Assembly: GCA_029785195.1 (NCBI GenBank)
Contig: JAFMAD010000005.1
Span: forward strand, 1 to 64,000
From: Nitrososphaerota archaeon
Lineage (GTDB): Archaea; Thermoproteota; Nitrososphaeria; Nitrososphaerales; Gagatemarchaeaceae
Reading direction: 5' to 3'
DNA length: 64,000 bases
Below are positions 1 to 7,914 of the stretch, piece after piece; the stretch's first letter is position 1, and each line of letters starts with the position of its first letter. Position numbers and translations under genes: made by a program. Under the pieces are notes generated by a model. That model did not search any database, was not told where the DNA came from, and was given only the letters and a program-made list of their open reading frames with translations.

Positions 1-493
1 CAGGCCCCGCGACCAGCCCCAGGGCCCTCGGGGCAGGCATTATCTCCACGGTGACGCTCCCTGCCTTCCCCCTGATCCTGTAGGGGACCGAGTGCGGCCT
101 CCCGTCCCGGCACTCCCAGGAGCCGCAGCCGAGCTTGACCGGGATGATGTTCAGCAGAGCAGCGGTGGTGGCCTTCTCGATGGCTTCCCTGGTCTGCATC
201 GCCTTCCCCTTGCCCACCCCGAACCAGCCGGCGCCGTTCCCGACGGCGACCACGGCCAGGAAGCGTGTGAGCTCCCCGGCGTCGGTCTGCTTCTGCACCA
301 CGCTGACCCCCACTACCTCGTTCCTGAGGTCAGGGAGGAGCTTCTTCACAATCTCTGCTTCGCGGACCCTCTGGCCGCTCTTGAAAATCTCGTCCAGGGA
401 GGTGACCTTCCCCTCGTTTACCAGCGTGCCGAGCTTCGTCCGCGGCACCCAGACCTGCTCCTCTTCCTGGCGGTCGCGCCTCTGGTACGGCAT
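1..493 (-). CDS. rps5: 30S ribosomal protein uS5 (partial, C-terminus outside window)
   Basis: uS5 of the small subunit, near the decoding site and mRNA entry. About 164 N-terminal residues are visible, starting MPYQRRDRQEEEQV at ATG 493. The double-stranded RNA-binding part (WFGVGKGKA) and the motif LNIIPVKLGCGSWEC are typical of archaeal uS5. Its ATG overlaps the uL18 stop as TAATG, so it is translationally coupled as the last visible gene of the operon. The reading frame runs off the left edge of the window, so the end cannot be seen. Confidence 0.96.
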   Translation of the reverse strand, partial: MPYQRRDRQEEEQVWVPRTKLGTLVNEGKVTSLDEIFKSGQRVREAEIVKKLLPDLRNEVVGVSVVQKQTDAGELTRFLAVVAVGNGAGWFGVGKGKAMQTREAIEKATTAALLNIIPVKLGCGSWECRDGRPHSVPYRIRGKAGSVTVEIMPAPRALGLVAGP

Positions 494-1077
494 TACTTGC
501 GCCCCCCGGCTATCGTAGCCTTGACCTTTTCGAACTCCTCCGCGTAGTCTTCAGGCTTGAAGCCCGCCTTCAGTAGCGCGGAGAACGCCCGGGCGTAGGC
601 GTCCTTGTCCTCGGCGGCGAGCTTCGCCGCATACTCGGCGATGGGCCTCCCGGAGAGCCTGTCCTCGTCAGGATAGGCCTTTTCTCCCACCGGGACCGCC
701 AGGCCGGAGTCGACCACCCCTTTGAGGAGCGCGGCGACCCTCGACCCCCTGATGAACGGCGCCAGCCCGTTGTAGACTACGGCCTCCTTCACCCCCGCCG
801 CAACCGCCTTCTTCCCGGCGAGCCTCCCCAGCAGGTAGCAGGCGGGGGTCGACTTCGCTGAACCGTGCCATCCCAGTTTCAACAGTTCCCTGGAGTGGGA
901 AGACGACAGGACAACGTCCCCCTTGAACGTGGGCTTCACGAACTGAGCGGTGACGTTCTTGTTCGATATCCTCACGACAAGTAGGGGCTTCTGCGAAGTG
1001 ATGGCCCGCTTCCTCGCCCTGTAGTCTGTGACCCCCTGGCGCCTCCTTCTTAGGAGCTGCACGTGACCTTGCTTCAC
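493..1077 (-). CDS. rpl18: 50S ribosomal protein uL18
   Basis: 5S rRNA-binding protein of the central protuberance, 194 aa. I choose the GTG at 1077, giving VKQGHVQLLRRRRQG. This matches where archaeal uL18 begins (basic arm followed by TDYRxR), and the GTG overlaps the eL19 stop as GTGA. A longer open frame reaching 1236 only reads antisense-like Gly/Glu-rich sequence inside eL19 and should not be used. The core motifs KPLLVVRISNKNVTAQF and GRLAGKKAVAAG are visible. Confidence 0.95.
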   Translation of the reverse strand: MKQGHVQLLRRRRQGVTDYRARKRAITSQKPLLVVRISNKNVTAQFVKPTFKGDVVLSSSHSRELLKLGWHGSAKSTPACYLLGRLAGKKAVAAGVKEAVVYNGLAPFIRGSRVAALLKGVVDSGLAVPVGEKAYPDEDRLSGRPIAEYAAKLAAEDKDAYARAFSALLKAGFKPEDYAEEFEKVKATIAGGRK

Positions 1078-1508
1078 TTCTTTACCTCCTTCATCAGTTC
1101 GAGGAGGTGCTTCACCCCCCTCACCTGGCCCCCCTTCACCTGCTTGTAGAGCCGCTTGTAGGCGTCGTGGCTGATCTCCTTCCTCTCCTTGGCCACCTTG
1201 AGGCGCCACCTCAGTGCTCTGACCTTGGAGACCCACTGGTCTTTCCTCGGGTTTCTGGCTGTGGCACGCCCCTCTGTAGACCCGGCCCCCCTTCCGCGCT
1301 TGAGCTTCTTCGACCTTGTCCTGAACCTCCCCCTGGAGACCCCTTTCTCCGGAGTGACCTTGATGGCCCCGAAGCCCACCAAGCCGCGGATGGTGCTCCG
1401 GGTGATAGCGTCTTGTATCAGGTCGTTGTAGTCGTCGTCGAACACGATTCGGTCCACCCCGACACCCAGGACAGATGCCGCCAGTCTCCGCTTACTCTTT
1501 AGATTCAA
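1074..1508 (-). CDS. rpl19e: 50S ribosomal protein eL19
   Basis: Archaeal/eukaryotic large-subunit protein, 144 aa. The start LNLKSKRRLAASVLGVG aligns with the usual eL19 N-terminus, so the TTG at 1508 is the initiator; no ATG or GTG is available near it. The start lies 17 nt inside the 3' end of eL32 and the stop overlaps the uL18 GTG. The basic middle segment with the Arg/Lys-rich region RGRFRTRSKKLKRGRGAGS is intact. Confidence 0.96.
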   Translation of the reverse strand: MNLKSKRRLAASVLGVGVDRIVFDDDYNDLIQDAITRSTIRGLVGFGAIKVTPEKGVSRGRFRTRSKKLKRGRGAGSTEGRATARNPRKDQWVSKVRALRWRLKVAKERKEISHDAYKRLYKQVKGGQVRGVKHLLELMKEVKK

Positions 1509-1920
1509 TTATCCTCAACCCGGTCGGATTCACGACCCTTATCCCTAGCTCGGTGGCTCTCTCTATGATCGCGGCCCTCTTCTTCGCCCCTACCGTGCCA
1601 CCGATCCGCGCCACATCCCGCCCTGGCACCAACGGCGCCAGGTCCCCCGGCCTGTGGACGATTACCTCGAAGTGGCCGCTCGGGTGCAGGCCTCTGGCGG
1701 CGGCAGGCCCCCGGTAGCCGACCCTGACGAGCGGCGGCCACCCCTTGTCCTGGCGCCTCATCTTGCTGTCTACGCCCTTGGGCTTACGCCACTCAGGGTG
1801 TATCCGGACATAGCGCCAGCTCTCCTGTCTCACGAAGGCAGGCCTCGAGTCGGCCACCTCCTTCCGCTTGGCCACCAGGCTCTTCAGCCTGTTCTCCTCA
1901 GCCTGCTTCCCCTTCGACAT
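1492..1920 (-). CDS. rpl32e: 50S ribosomal protein eL32
   Basis: Large-subunit protein specific to archaea and eukaryotes, 142 aa. It carries the family segments SWRYVRIHPEWRKPKGVDSK and VGYRGPAAARGLHPSG, followed by the C-terminal IGGTVGAKKR region. The ATG at 1920 is 5 nt after the uL6 stop. The 3' end overlaps the TTG start of eL19 in another frame. Length is normal for the family. Confidence 0.97.
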   Translation of the reverse strand: MSKGKQAEENRLKSLVAKRKEVADSRPAFVRQESWRYVRIHPEWRKPKGVDSKMRRQDKGWPPLVRVGYRGPAAARGLHPSGHFEVIVHRPGDLAPLVPGRDVARIGGTVGAKKRAAIIERATELGIRVVNPTGLRIIESKE

Positions 1921-1925
1921 GGGTT

Positions 1926-2471
1926 TTACGGCCCCTCCTCCTTATGGTATATGTATACGCCGTCGAGGAAGACCCTCTGGTCCTTCCTCCTGACCTTGGT
2001 GGCGAGTTCTATGTTGGCCGCTGTCTGGCCGACATCCTCGAGGGAGACCCCCTTCACTATCACGTCGTCCCCCTCGGCGGAGACCTTAGAGCTTCCTACA
2101 ATCTGAGATACCCTGGGAGACCGTTCCCCCATGAAGTTCTCGACCAGGACCTGGTCCCCTTTCACCTTCACGGAGATGGGGAAGTGGGCGTAGACCACCT
2201 TCAGCCTGTAGGTGAAGCCCTTGGTGACGCCGGCGACCATGTTGTTCACTATGCTCACCACTGTGTTGACTATCACGTTGTCCTTCTTCTTCGCGGAGAA
2301 AGGGGATAGGAGCACCCTGTTCCCCTGGACGGCGAGGTTGATGTTGACCTTGTCGAAGCGCTTCTTGGCCTCGCCGAGCTTCCCTTTGACAGAGAGAGTC
2401 CTCCCGTCGAGCCTTACCGTCACCTCATCGGGGATGACGACTGCGGTCTCCTGGACCGCCTCAGTAGACAA
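1926..2471 (-). CDS. rpl6: 50S ribosomal protein uL6
   Basis: Two-domain protein near the factor-binding site, 181 aa. Both duplicated domains are present: residues about 1-85 (VTVRLDGRTLSVKGKLGEAK) and about 90-181 (HFPISVKVKGDQVLVENFMG). Initiation is at TTG 2471, inside the last codons of uS8 (11-nt overlap), which implies coupling between the two genes. Confidence 0.96.
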   Translation of the reverse strand: MSTEAVQETAVVIPDEVTVRLDGRTLSVKGKLGEAKKRFDKVNINLAVQGNRVLLSPFSAKKKDNVIVNTVVSIVNNMVAGVTKGFTYRLKVVYAHFPISVKVKGDQVLVENFMGERSPRVSQIVGSSKVSAEGDDVIVKGVSLEDVGQTAANIELATKVRRKDQRVFLDGVYIYHKEEGP

Positions 2472-2853
2472 ACCCTACCAGCCTCCCGCCTATCTTCTTC
2501 TCCTGGGCTTCGACGTGGGACATCACTCCCTGCGAGGTAGAGACGATGAGGGTCCCCACACCGACCGCCGGGAGATATCGGTGCTCCCAGTCCACGAGCT
2601 TCAGCGACCTGACTGGGAATCGTGGGGATATGACGCCGCACCTGTTGATCCGCCCGAGTAGTTGCACCCTCAGCTTCCCCCCCACGCCGTCGTCGATGAA
2701 CTCGAACTCCCCGACGTATCTGCGCTTCTGCAGGACACGGAGGACTTCGCTGGCCAAGCCCGAGGCTGGGATCACCATGCATTCCTTCTTGTTCCTCATC
2801 TCCGCGTTCTGCAGGCTGGCGAACAGGTTTGCTAGGATGTTGGTCGCTGGCAT
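2461..2853 (-). CDS. rps8: 30S ribosomal protein uS8
   Basis: Binds the central domain of 16S rRNA; 130 aa, the standard archaeal length. Visible landmarks are the N-terminal NILANLFASLQNAE, the middle VLRVLQKRRYVGEFEF and the C-terminal LIVSTSQGVMSHVEAQ. The ATG at 2853 is 9 nt downstream of the uS14 stop. Confidence 0.97.
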   Translation of the reverse strand: MPATNILANLFASLQNAEMRNKKECMVIPASGLASEVLRVLQKRRYVGEFEFIDDGVGGKLRVQLLGRINRCGVISPRFPVRSLKLVDWEHRYLPAVGVGTLIVSTSQGVMSHVEAQEKKIGGRLVGFVY

Positions 2854-2862
2854 CTATCTCAC

Positions 2863-3024
2863 CTAGTCGTACTTCCTGAAGCCTAGCTTCTCCGCGACCT
2901 CCCTGAAGCACTGCCTGCACAGGACTAGGTCGTATGACCTGATGACGGCGCCGTACTGGCCGCACCTCTTGCAGTAGTGAGTCGACTTGCCGTACTTCCT
3001 CACCTTAGGATGTCTCTCCTTCAT
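2863..3024 (-). CDS. rps14: 30S ribosomal protein uS14 (short zinc type)
   Basis: A 53-aa gene starting [18 protein letters not shown]. Two CxxC pairs (CKRC and CRQC, about residues 18-39) form the zinc-binding site of archaeal uS14. The ATG overlaps the uL5 stop (ATGA). It is easy to miss because of its size, but it sits in its standard place between uL5 and uS8. Confidence 0.96.
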   Translation of the reverse strand: MKERHPKVRKYGKSTHYCKRCGQYGAVIRSYDLVLCRQCFREVAEKLGFRKYD

Positions 3025-3548
3025 TGGACGGTCACCCCGAATTTGTCCTTGAAGTACTGCATCGCCTCGTCTCTGGTGACGCGGTGGGATCTTCCCACCC
3101 TGGACGTCCTGCGGTTACGCCGCGAGACCCCATACCCCGGCCTCTCGAGGAGGATGGAGACGTTCATCCCGAGTATGCCGATTGCGGGATCGTATCTGAT
3201 GCCAGGGATTTCGATGTGCTCGCGGATCCCGAAGGAGATCGAACCTTGAGGGTCGAAGGACGACCCTGCCAGCTTCTTCTCTCTGGCGGTGAGCAGCTTC
3301 TCGATGAGCGCGGCCGTGCCGCCCCCCCTCACCGTGACCACCACCCCGATGGGCTCCCCCTTGTGGATACCGAAGTCCCTCACCGACTTCTTGGCGCGGG
3401 TCTGCGCCGGGTTCTGGCCGGTCACCTGTTCCAGGACCTTCTTCCCCCTCTCTATGGCTTCCCCCGACTTCCCCAGGCCTATGTTCACCACGACCTTGCC
3501 CACCCTGATCTCCCTCATGGGGTGCGCCTGGACGGTTGATTGACTCAT
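3021..3548 (-). CDS. rpl5: 50S ribosomal protein uL5
   Basis: 5S rRNA-binding protein, 175 aa. The archaeal signature [19 protein letters not shown] starts at residue 11, preceded by a short extension [10 protein letters not shown]. Further landmarks are [20 protein letters not shown] and [16 protein letters not shown]. The ATG at 3548 overlaps the eS4 stop by 4 nt. Confidence 0.97.
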   Translation of the reverse strand: MSQSTVQAHPMREIRVGKVVVNIGLGKSGEAIERGKKVLEQVTGQNPAQTRAKKSVRDFGIHKGEPIGVVVTVRGGGTAALIEKLLTAREKKLAGSSFDPQGSISFGIREHIEIPGIRYDPAIGILGMNVSILLERPGYGVSRRNRRTSRVGRSHRVTRDEAMQYFKDKFGVTVQ

Positions 3549-4273
3549 GAAGCGCCTACCCCTACCGTGATCATCGGAGAAGAGGTCCCTACCGGGAATA
3601 CAAGGCGGGAGGGCACCTCCGCTTCGCCGCTCGGGAGAGCGATCCTCACCATTTTCTCGCGCGAGACGGTCCCCTCCTTCACCTCGGCTATCATCCCAAG
3701 CTGCCCGGCCCTGTCCCCGCCGAGGACGAGGCCCAGCGACCCCTTGGCCAGCTTGACGTTACCCAGCACCTTCTGGGAGGGAACCTCGAGCAGCACGGCG
3801 TCCCCCGGTGCGAGGTTCAGGGCGTCGTCCAGGACCGACCTCCCGTCGTGCAGGCCATACTGGATGTGCCCGCCCCTGATCTTCGTCTTCGTGTTGATGC
3901 TGCATAGCTTCTTCGATGCCTCGCTGGAAGTGACCTTGGCCAGCCTCAAGCCCTTGCGACCTGGGACGAGCCGGTAGTCCGCACCCTCGGCGGGGACGCT
4001 GACCACGTTGAAGAGCCCGACAGGGAAGCGCGGGGTGTGCCTCTCAATCCCGTCGACCAACACCTTCCCGGTCTTGACCATGTACCTCAGCTCGCGGGAC
4101 AGGCCCGCCAGGGAAGCAAGGTCGCGTATGACGACGCCGAGCGGGTAGGACGACGAGATCGAGTGCGGCCCGGGGACAGGCTTGAAGACGAACCTGTCTG
4201 ACTTGCGCGAAATGTCCCATGTGCGCGGGGCCGCCAGGCGCTTCATCTTGTTCCTTCCTCCCTTCTTCCCCAC
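3545..4273 (-). CDS. rps4e: 30S ribosomal protein eS4
   Basis: Archaeal/eukaryotic S4e, 242 aa. Layout: N-terminal basic segment (KKGGRNKMKRLAAPRTWD), an S4-like RNA-binding domain (about 43-105, with TGKVLVDGIERHTPRFPVG), a central domain and a C-terminal KOW-like segment. GTG at 4273 is used, overlapping the uL24 stop as TAGTG. Full length. Confidence 0.96.
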   Translation of the reverse strand: MGKKGGRNKMKRLAAPRTWDISRKSDRFVFKPVPGPHSISSSYPLGVVIRDLASLAGLSRELRYMVKTGKVLVDGIERHTPRFPVGLFNVVSVPAEGADYRLVPGRKGLRLAKVTSSEASKKLCSINTKTKIRGGHIQYGLHDGRSVLDDALNLAPGDAVLLEVPSQKVLGNVKLAKGSLGLVLGGDRAGQLGMIAEVKEGTVSREKMVRIALPSGEAEVPSRLVFPVGTSSPMITVGVGAS

Positions 4274-4572
4274 TACGCCGGCACCTCCAGTCTCCGCTTC
4301 CTCAACTTGTCCTCGAGGACGAGGGCCGTGACGACTACGTTTGAGGAGCGTATGGGGACAGGGGCAGTCCCCCCCTTGAGTTTCTCGTGGGTGACCCCCT
4401 CCACGTTCACCACCCCGGTGAAAGAATCGACCTTGGTGATCTTCCCTTCGATCCCCTTGAACTCCCCCCTGACGATCCTCACCGAGTCGCCCACCCTCGG
4501 CCTTACGCTGCGCTTGCCGTGCTTCCCTCTGAGCTCCGCCGACAGCCTAGACCCGAACCTCATCCATTCCAC
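4273..4572 (-). CDS. rpl24: 50S ribosomal protein uL24
   Basis: KOW-domain protein that starts large-subunit assembly. The KOW motif is visible at RVGDSVRIVRGEFKGIEGKI. At 99 aa it is somewhat shorter than many archaeal uL24 proteins; the C-terminal tail is trimmed. GTG 4572 directly abuts the uL14 stop. ATG 4563 (MRFGSRLSAEL) is an equally possible start, since archaeal uL24 often begins with a short basic stretch. Confidence 0.93.
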   Translation of the reverse strand: MEWMRFGSRLSAELRGKHGKRSVRPRVGDSVRIVRGEFKGIEGKITKVDSFTGVVNVEGVTHEKLKGGTAPVPIRSSNVVVTALVLEDKLRKRRLEVPA

Positions 4573-5007
4573 CTATACGATTATCGATGCGAGGTTCGCG
4601 ATTCTCGGCCACTTTTCTGCGGCCTCGCTGGCTACGGGTCCCTTGATGTCTGTCCCCTTCAGGTCCCCTTCAGGTGTGATGATCACTGCAGCGTTGTCCT
4701 CGAAGACCACCCTCTGCCCGCTCACCCTCCTCACCGGGTACTTCTGCCTCACTATCACCGCGCCAAACACGGTCTTCTTCAGCTCCGGAGGGCCCTTCTT
4801 AACCACGCAGACCACCGAGTCCCCTACAGAGGCGGCTGGGACCCTGCTCAGCCTCCCCTTCGCCTTCGTGACCTGGACCACGCGCAGCGTCTTGGCGCCG
4901 GTGTTGTCAGCGCAGGTGATGACAGCGTACAGCGGTATCGACCTCGTGATGTAGTTCTTGAACTCCTCGACCCCTTTCGCCGAGACTGCACGAGACTTCG
5001 TTGACAT
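4573..5007 (-). CDS. rpl14: 50S ribosomal protein uL14
   Basis: 144 aa. The start MSTKSRAVSAKGVEEF at ATG 5007 overlaps the uS17 stop as TAATG. An upstream in-frame codon would add a run that only duplicates uS17 sequence out of frame, so the shorter form is chosen. Family motifs are ADNTGAKTLRVVQV and GAVIVRQKYPVRR. The extension of about 10 residues before the canonical domain is common in archaea. Confidence 0.96.
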   Translation of the reverse strand: MSTKSRAVSAKGVEEFKNYITRSIPLYAVITCADNTGAKTLRVVQVTKAKGRLSRVPAASVGDSVVCVVKKGPPELKKTVFGAVIVRQKYPVRRVSGQRVVFEDNAAVIITPEGDLKGTDIKGPVASEAAEKWPRIANLASIIV

Positions 5008-5333
5008 TAGGCGCTTCTCCTCGATTCTACCACGACGAACGAGATGGTCTTGGACAGCGGCCTGCATTCGCCGAGGGTCACCGCGTCACCGTCCCTGACT
5101 TCGATGCACGGGGGGACGTGGGCGCTGACGCGGCTCCTCCGCCTCTCGCCCCGGTTGAACTTCGGGACCATGTGGAGATACTCCATTTCGACCACCACGA
5201 AGCTCTTCCCAGCGGTGGAGACGGCCTTCCCCGAGAGAATCCTCCCCCGAACCTTGGCGTGCCCGTGGAAAGGACAGCGGTCGTCCTGGCACTTCTTCCT
5301 AGGGACCGTCACGTCGAGACCCGCTGAGCTCAT
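5007..5333 (-). CDS. rps17: 30S ribosomal protein uS17
   Basis: OB-fold 16S rRNA-binding protein, 108 aa. Archaeal features include an N-terminal extension with CQDDRCPFHGHAKVRGR, then FNRGERRRSRVSAHVPPC and GECRPLSKTISFVVVE. It overlaps Rpp29 by 4 nt upstream and uL14 by 1 nt downstream. Confidence 0.96.
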   Translation of the reverse strand: MSSAGLDVTVPRKKCQDDRCPFHGHAKVRGRILSGKAVSTAGKSFVVVEMEYLHMVPKFNRGERRRSRVSAHVPPCIEVRDGDAVTLGECRPLSKTISFVVVESRRSA

Positions 5334-5563
5334 CGTCGCGCTCTCCCTAGCCTGTCCTGTAGCCTCCCGGCGATCTCAGCGCCGGTCACCCTCTTGCCTG
5401 ACCCCGTGATGAAAGCCGCCCCTTCCTTCTCGACGGTGACGGGGCGCCCGCCGGAGTCGATTATCAGCGTGTTGGCGGTCTCTAGGAGCACTCTCCCGGC
5501 AATCCCGACCTTGGTGGGGTCCGGTGAGTCGAGCACGGTCAACATGCCTCCTATCAGGTTCAC
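5330..5563 (-). CDS. rnp1: RNase P protein component 1 (Rpp29/Pop4)
   Basis: Sm-like protein subunit of archaeal RNase P, which matures tRNA 5' ends. 77 aa, a minimal form. The motif VGIAGRVLLETANTLIID is the Rpp29 hallmark (G-x2-G-x-V-x2-E-T-x-NTL). Its place between uL29 and uS17 is the usual archaeal arrangement. The ATG at 5563 overlaps the uL29 stop. Confidence 0.93.
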   Translation of the reverse strand: MNLIGGMLTVLDSPDPTKVGIAGRVLLETANTLIIDSGGRPVTVEKEGAAFITGSGKRVTGAEIAGRLQDRLGRARR

Positions 5564-5766
5564 TCGGTTACCCCCTTCTCGTGCATCACCGTGATCACCC
5601 TTGCTATGTCCTTTTTGATCCGCCTGATGTTGCCTACGTCCTTCTTCACTATTCCACGCTGGGCCTCGCCTGACAGCTTGGAGAGCTCCGACCTGAGGTC
5701 GAAGAGCGTCTGCCGAAGCTTGTCAGTTCCCTGGTTCCGGAGTTCCTTCGGCTTGAGTTGTGGCAT
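5560..5766 (-). CDS. rpl29: 50S ribosomal protein uL29
   Basis: Small two-helix protein at the exit tunnel, 68 aa. Start MPQLKPKELRNQG at ATG 5766, then the family helix TLFDLRSELSKLSGEAQRG. The first 44 nt overlap the 3' end of uS3 in another frame, because uS3 has a long acidic tail. No later start would keep the KELR motif. Confidence 0.94.
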   Translation of the reverse strand: MPQLKPKELRNQGTDKLRQTLFDLRSELSKLSGEAQRGIVKKDVGNIRRIKKDIARVITVMHEKGVTE

Positions 5767-6406
5767 CTTCTTTGTTCCCTTCGTTGTTCTCTTCTTTGAT
5801 GTCTTCCTTTAACTGGAAGTCAGGAGGAAGCGCGTCCCGAAGCGCTATCTTCACCTTGATCCCGTAGAGGCCGAGCTTCATCAGGACGTCGGTGGTGGCC
5901 TGGTCCACCGATCTGTCGGCCGTGTCGCCGCTCTTGGGGACCACCCCCGCCCTGTACTTCTCTCCGTGCGACCTGTCGCTGCGGAGCTTCCCCGCGACTG
6001 AAATCTCGACGCCGGCGGCGCCGGCGCTCATTATGTTGTTGACGGTCCACTGGGCAGCCCTGCGGAACGCTGTCCCACGGGACACGATCTGGGCGATCCT
6101 GGCGGCCATGATCCTGGCGTTGAGCTCCGGGCTCTCCACCTCGGTCACGGCGATCTGGGCGTTGGGAAGGGCGAAGCGAGCGGTCACTTTGTCTGTCAGG
6201 TCCTTGATCCCTGTCCCCCTCCTGCCGATGGCGAGGCCCGGCCTGGCCACGTAGACCTTGAGCGTCGTCCCCATGGGAGACTTCTGCACTTCCAAACCTC
6301 CATACCCCGCATCACGAAGCTCCTTCTCGAAGAACTCGTCCAGGTCAGCGTACGACATGCTCGACGTCAGGATCGACTTGACCGTTGTACGCTGCTGGAC
6401 GGACAT
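5723..6406 (-). CDS. rps3: 30S ribosomal protein uS3
   Basis: 227 aa. The KH domain is at about 20-100, with KVYVARPGLAIGRRGTGIKD containing the G-R-R-G loop. The C-terminal uS3 domain has GAAGVEISVAGKLRSDR and GVVPKSGDTADRSVDQA. An acidic, low-complexity tail (about 198-227, Glu/Asn rich) overlaps the uL29 start by 44 nt. It begins 2 nt after the uL22 stop. Confidence 0.96.
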   Translation of the reverse strand: MSVQQRTTVKSILTSSMSYADLDEFFEKELRDAGYGGLEVQKSPMGTTLKVYVARPGLAIGRRGTGIKDLTDKVTARFALPNAQIAVTEVESPELNARIMAARIAQIVSRGTAFRRAAQWTVNNIMSAGAAGVEISVAGKLRSDRSHGEKYRAGVVPKSGDTADRSVDQATTDVLMKLGLYGIKVKIALRDALPPDFQLKEDIKEENNEGNKEDATTQAEGTPEPGN

Positions 6407-6408
6407 CG

Positions 6409-6870
6409 CTATACTTCCTTGCCCACGACTTCGATGTGCACGAGTTGATGGAAATTGGGGGAGCTCCTGCCGAAGGCCCGCGGGTAGTAGTCCTTCACGG
6501 TCCTGCCTGCGTAGCCGGCGGCGTGGATTATCTTCACCCTCTCGGGGTCTAAGCCTTTGAACTCGGTGTTCCCCTGCAGGTTGTGGAGGACGTTGAGATA
6601 CGCCTTGGCGGTTCTGACCGGGTAAGACCCGGTCGGGAAGCCTTGGAGCTCGCTCCTGTGGCCGACCTTCAGCTTGTGGCGCCTGAAGGCCACGGGCATT
6701 TCCTTGCTCTCGACTTGTTCGAGCAGGTCGATGGCCTTCGTCAGCGGCATCCCTTTGATGGTCACGGCGACTTCACGGGCAGCCTTGGGCGAGATGTTGA
6801 CTTCTCTCCCGCTAGCCCGGACATGTACCGCTGGGTCGAAACCCTGGAAACTGTAACCATGGTGAGGCAC
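6409..6870 (-). CDS. rpl22: 50S ribosomal protein uL22, first gene of the transcript
   Basis: uL22 lines the exit tunnel. I place the start at GTG 6870 (VPHHGYSFQGFDPAVHVRAS, 153 aa), which matches the usual archaeal N-terminus. The upstream in-frame ATG 6924 would overlap a TATA-like box at 6908-6915. A purine-rich GAGGGG lies just before the GTG. Motifs include SGREVNISPKAAREV and IHAAGYAGRTVKDYY. In most archaea uS19 and uL2 lie directly upstream; here the next gene is sdhB, so the cluster is split at this point. Confidence 0.93.
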   Translation of the reverse strand: MPHHGYSFQGFDPAVHVRASGREVNISPKAAREVAVTIKGMPLTKAIDLLEQVESKEMPVAFRRHKLKVGHRSELQGFPTGSYPVRTAKAYLNVLHNLQGNTEFKGLDPERVKIIHAAGYAGRTVKDYYPRAFGRSSPNFHQLVHIEVVGKEV

Positions 6871-6907
6871 TTTACCCCTCTCGTAGACCCGGCCGATTGT
6901 TGATGCG

Positions 6908-6915
6908 GTTATAAA
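6908..6915 (-). promoter_or_regulatory. TATA box of the uL22-uS5 ribosomal operon
   Basis: TTTATAAC on the minus strand, about 40 nt before GTG 6870. Transcription starting about 26 nt downstream would leave a short leader holding GAGGGG next to the GTG. This is an inference from sequence spacing. Confidence 0.6.
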
Positions 6916-7116
6916 GATGTCCATGATGAAACGCTCTTCAGACCGAAAACAGGCGTTTGCTCTCCTGCCGTCTCCGTTTGCAGTGTCTCTGTCGCCTTGC
7001 CCTCCCATGAGATGGGGCGGGAACATTACGGAGGAGGCGCCAACTGCGCTTATGGGCCTTCGAGCCCAGGCTCGTCCGTTTGACCGTGCCGCGACCGGGA
7101 GCCCGCAGGCCCTTCG

Positions 7117-7914
7117 TTACTTCGTTTCGTCGGCTTTGGCCTCGCCCCTGAGGTGCCTGTAGACCCAGAGTATAGGGTCGTAGTGCCTGTCAACAACTCT
7201 CTCCTTCTCAGGTATTATCGCGTCGTCGGTGATCACGATGTGCTCGGGGCAGATCTCTTGGCAGCACTTCGTTATGTTGCAAAAGCCGAGCCCCCCTGCG
7301 TCCTTCATGAACTTCGACCTGTTCAAGCCGTCCATGGGGTGCATGTCCAGGGAAGCAGCCTTCACGACCCATCTGGGGCCTATGTAGTCCGCTTCGTGCT
7401 CCCTCACTACGTGGCAGACATCCATGCACAGGAAGCACTCGATGCACCTCCTGAACTCCCTCGACCTGTCCACGTCCGCCTGGTAGAACGTGAAGGTGTC
7501 CCCCGCGTCGGCCTTGGGGGTGAACGGGGGTATCATTGCGGCGACTTTCCAGTTGGCGGTGACGTCTGTGACCAGGTCCCTCAAGTGTGGGAATGCCTGC
7601 ATGGGTTCGATTGTGATGTCGCCGTCTATGGAGTCCACCCTAGTCTTGCACATCAGCTGTGGCCTGCCGTTTATCTCGGCCGAGCAGGAGCCGCACCGCC
7701 CTGCCTTGCAGTTCCACCTGACCGCAAGAGAAGGGTCCAGATGGGACTGTATGTAGTGGACCGCGTTCAGGACCACCATCCCATCCTCGCGGGGGACCTC
7801 GAAGGTGTCGTAGTGCGGGGGAGCGGTCCCGCGACTACCCCCCCTCTGGATCCTCAACCTGACGACCCTCTTCTCCTTCGGCCCCCCGCCTGTCACTCCC
7901 AACGTTTCAGTCAT
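7117..7914 (-). CDS. sdhB: Succinate dehydrogenase/fumarate reductase iron-sulfur subunit
   Basis: 265 aa. Electron-transfer subunit linking the flavoprotein to the membrane quinone site. [2Fe-2S] ligands C69, C74, C77 and C89 lie in the N-terminal ferredoxin domain. C157/C160/C163/C167 (CIECFLCMDVC) and C212/C218/C222 supply the other two clusters. An additional cysteine, C217, lies next to C218, and the usual Pro after C167 is His. The start overlaps the sdhA end by 8 nt. Last gene of the sdh operon. Confidence 0.95.
   Translation of the reverse strand: MTETLGVTGGGPKEKRVVRLRIQRGGSRGTAPPHYDTFEVPREDGMVVLNAVHYIQSHLDPSLAVRWNCKAGRCGSCSAEINGRPQLMCKTRVDSIDGDITIEPMQAFPHLRDLVTDVTANWKVAAMIPPFTPKADAGDTFTFYQADVDRSREFRRCIECFLCMDVCHVVREHEADYIGPRWVVKAASLDMHPMDGLNRSKFMKDAGGLGFCNITKCCQEICPEHIVITDDAIIPEKERVVDRHYDPILWVYRHLRGEAKADETK

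Noticed and set aside
1077-1236. N-terminal extension of uL18
   Set aside because: Reads eL19 sequence in a wrong frame; GTG 1077 fits the family and the GTGA overlap.
2420-2965. 181-aa frame over uS8/uS14
   Set aside because: Out-of-frame shadow of two ribosomal proteins; Arg-rich without family features.
6870-7026. N-terminal extension of uL22
   Set aside because: Crosses a TATA box and does not resemble uL22 N-termini.
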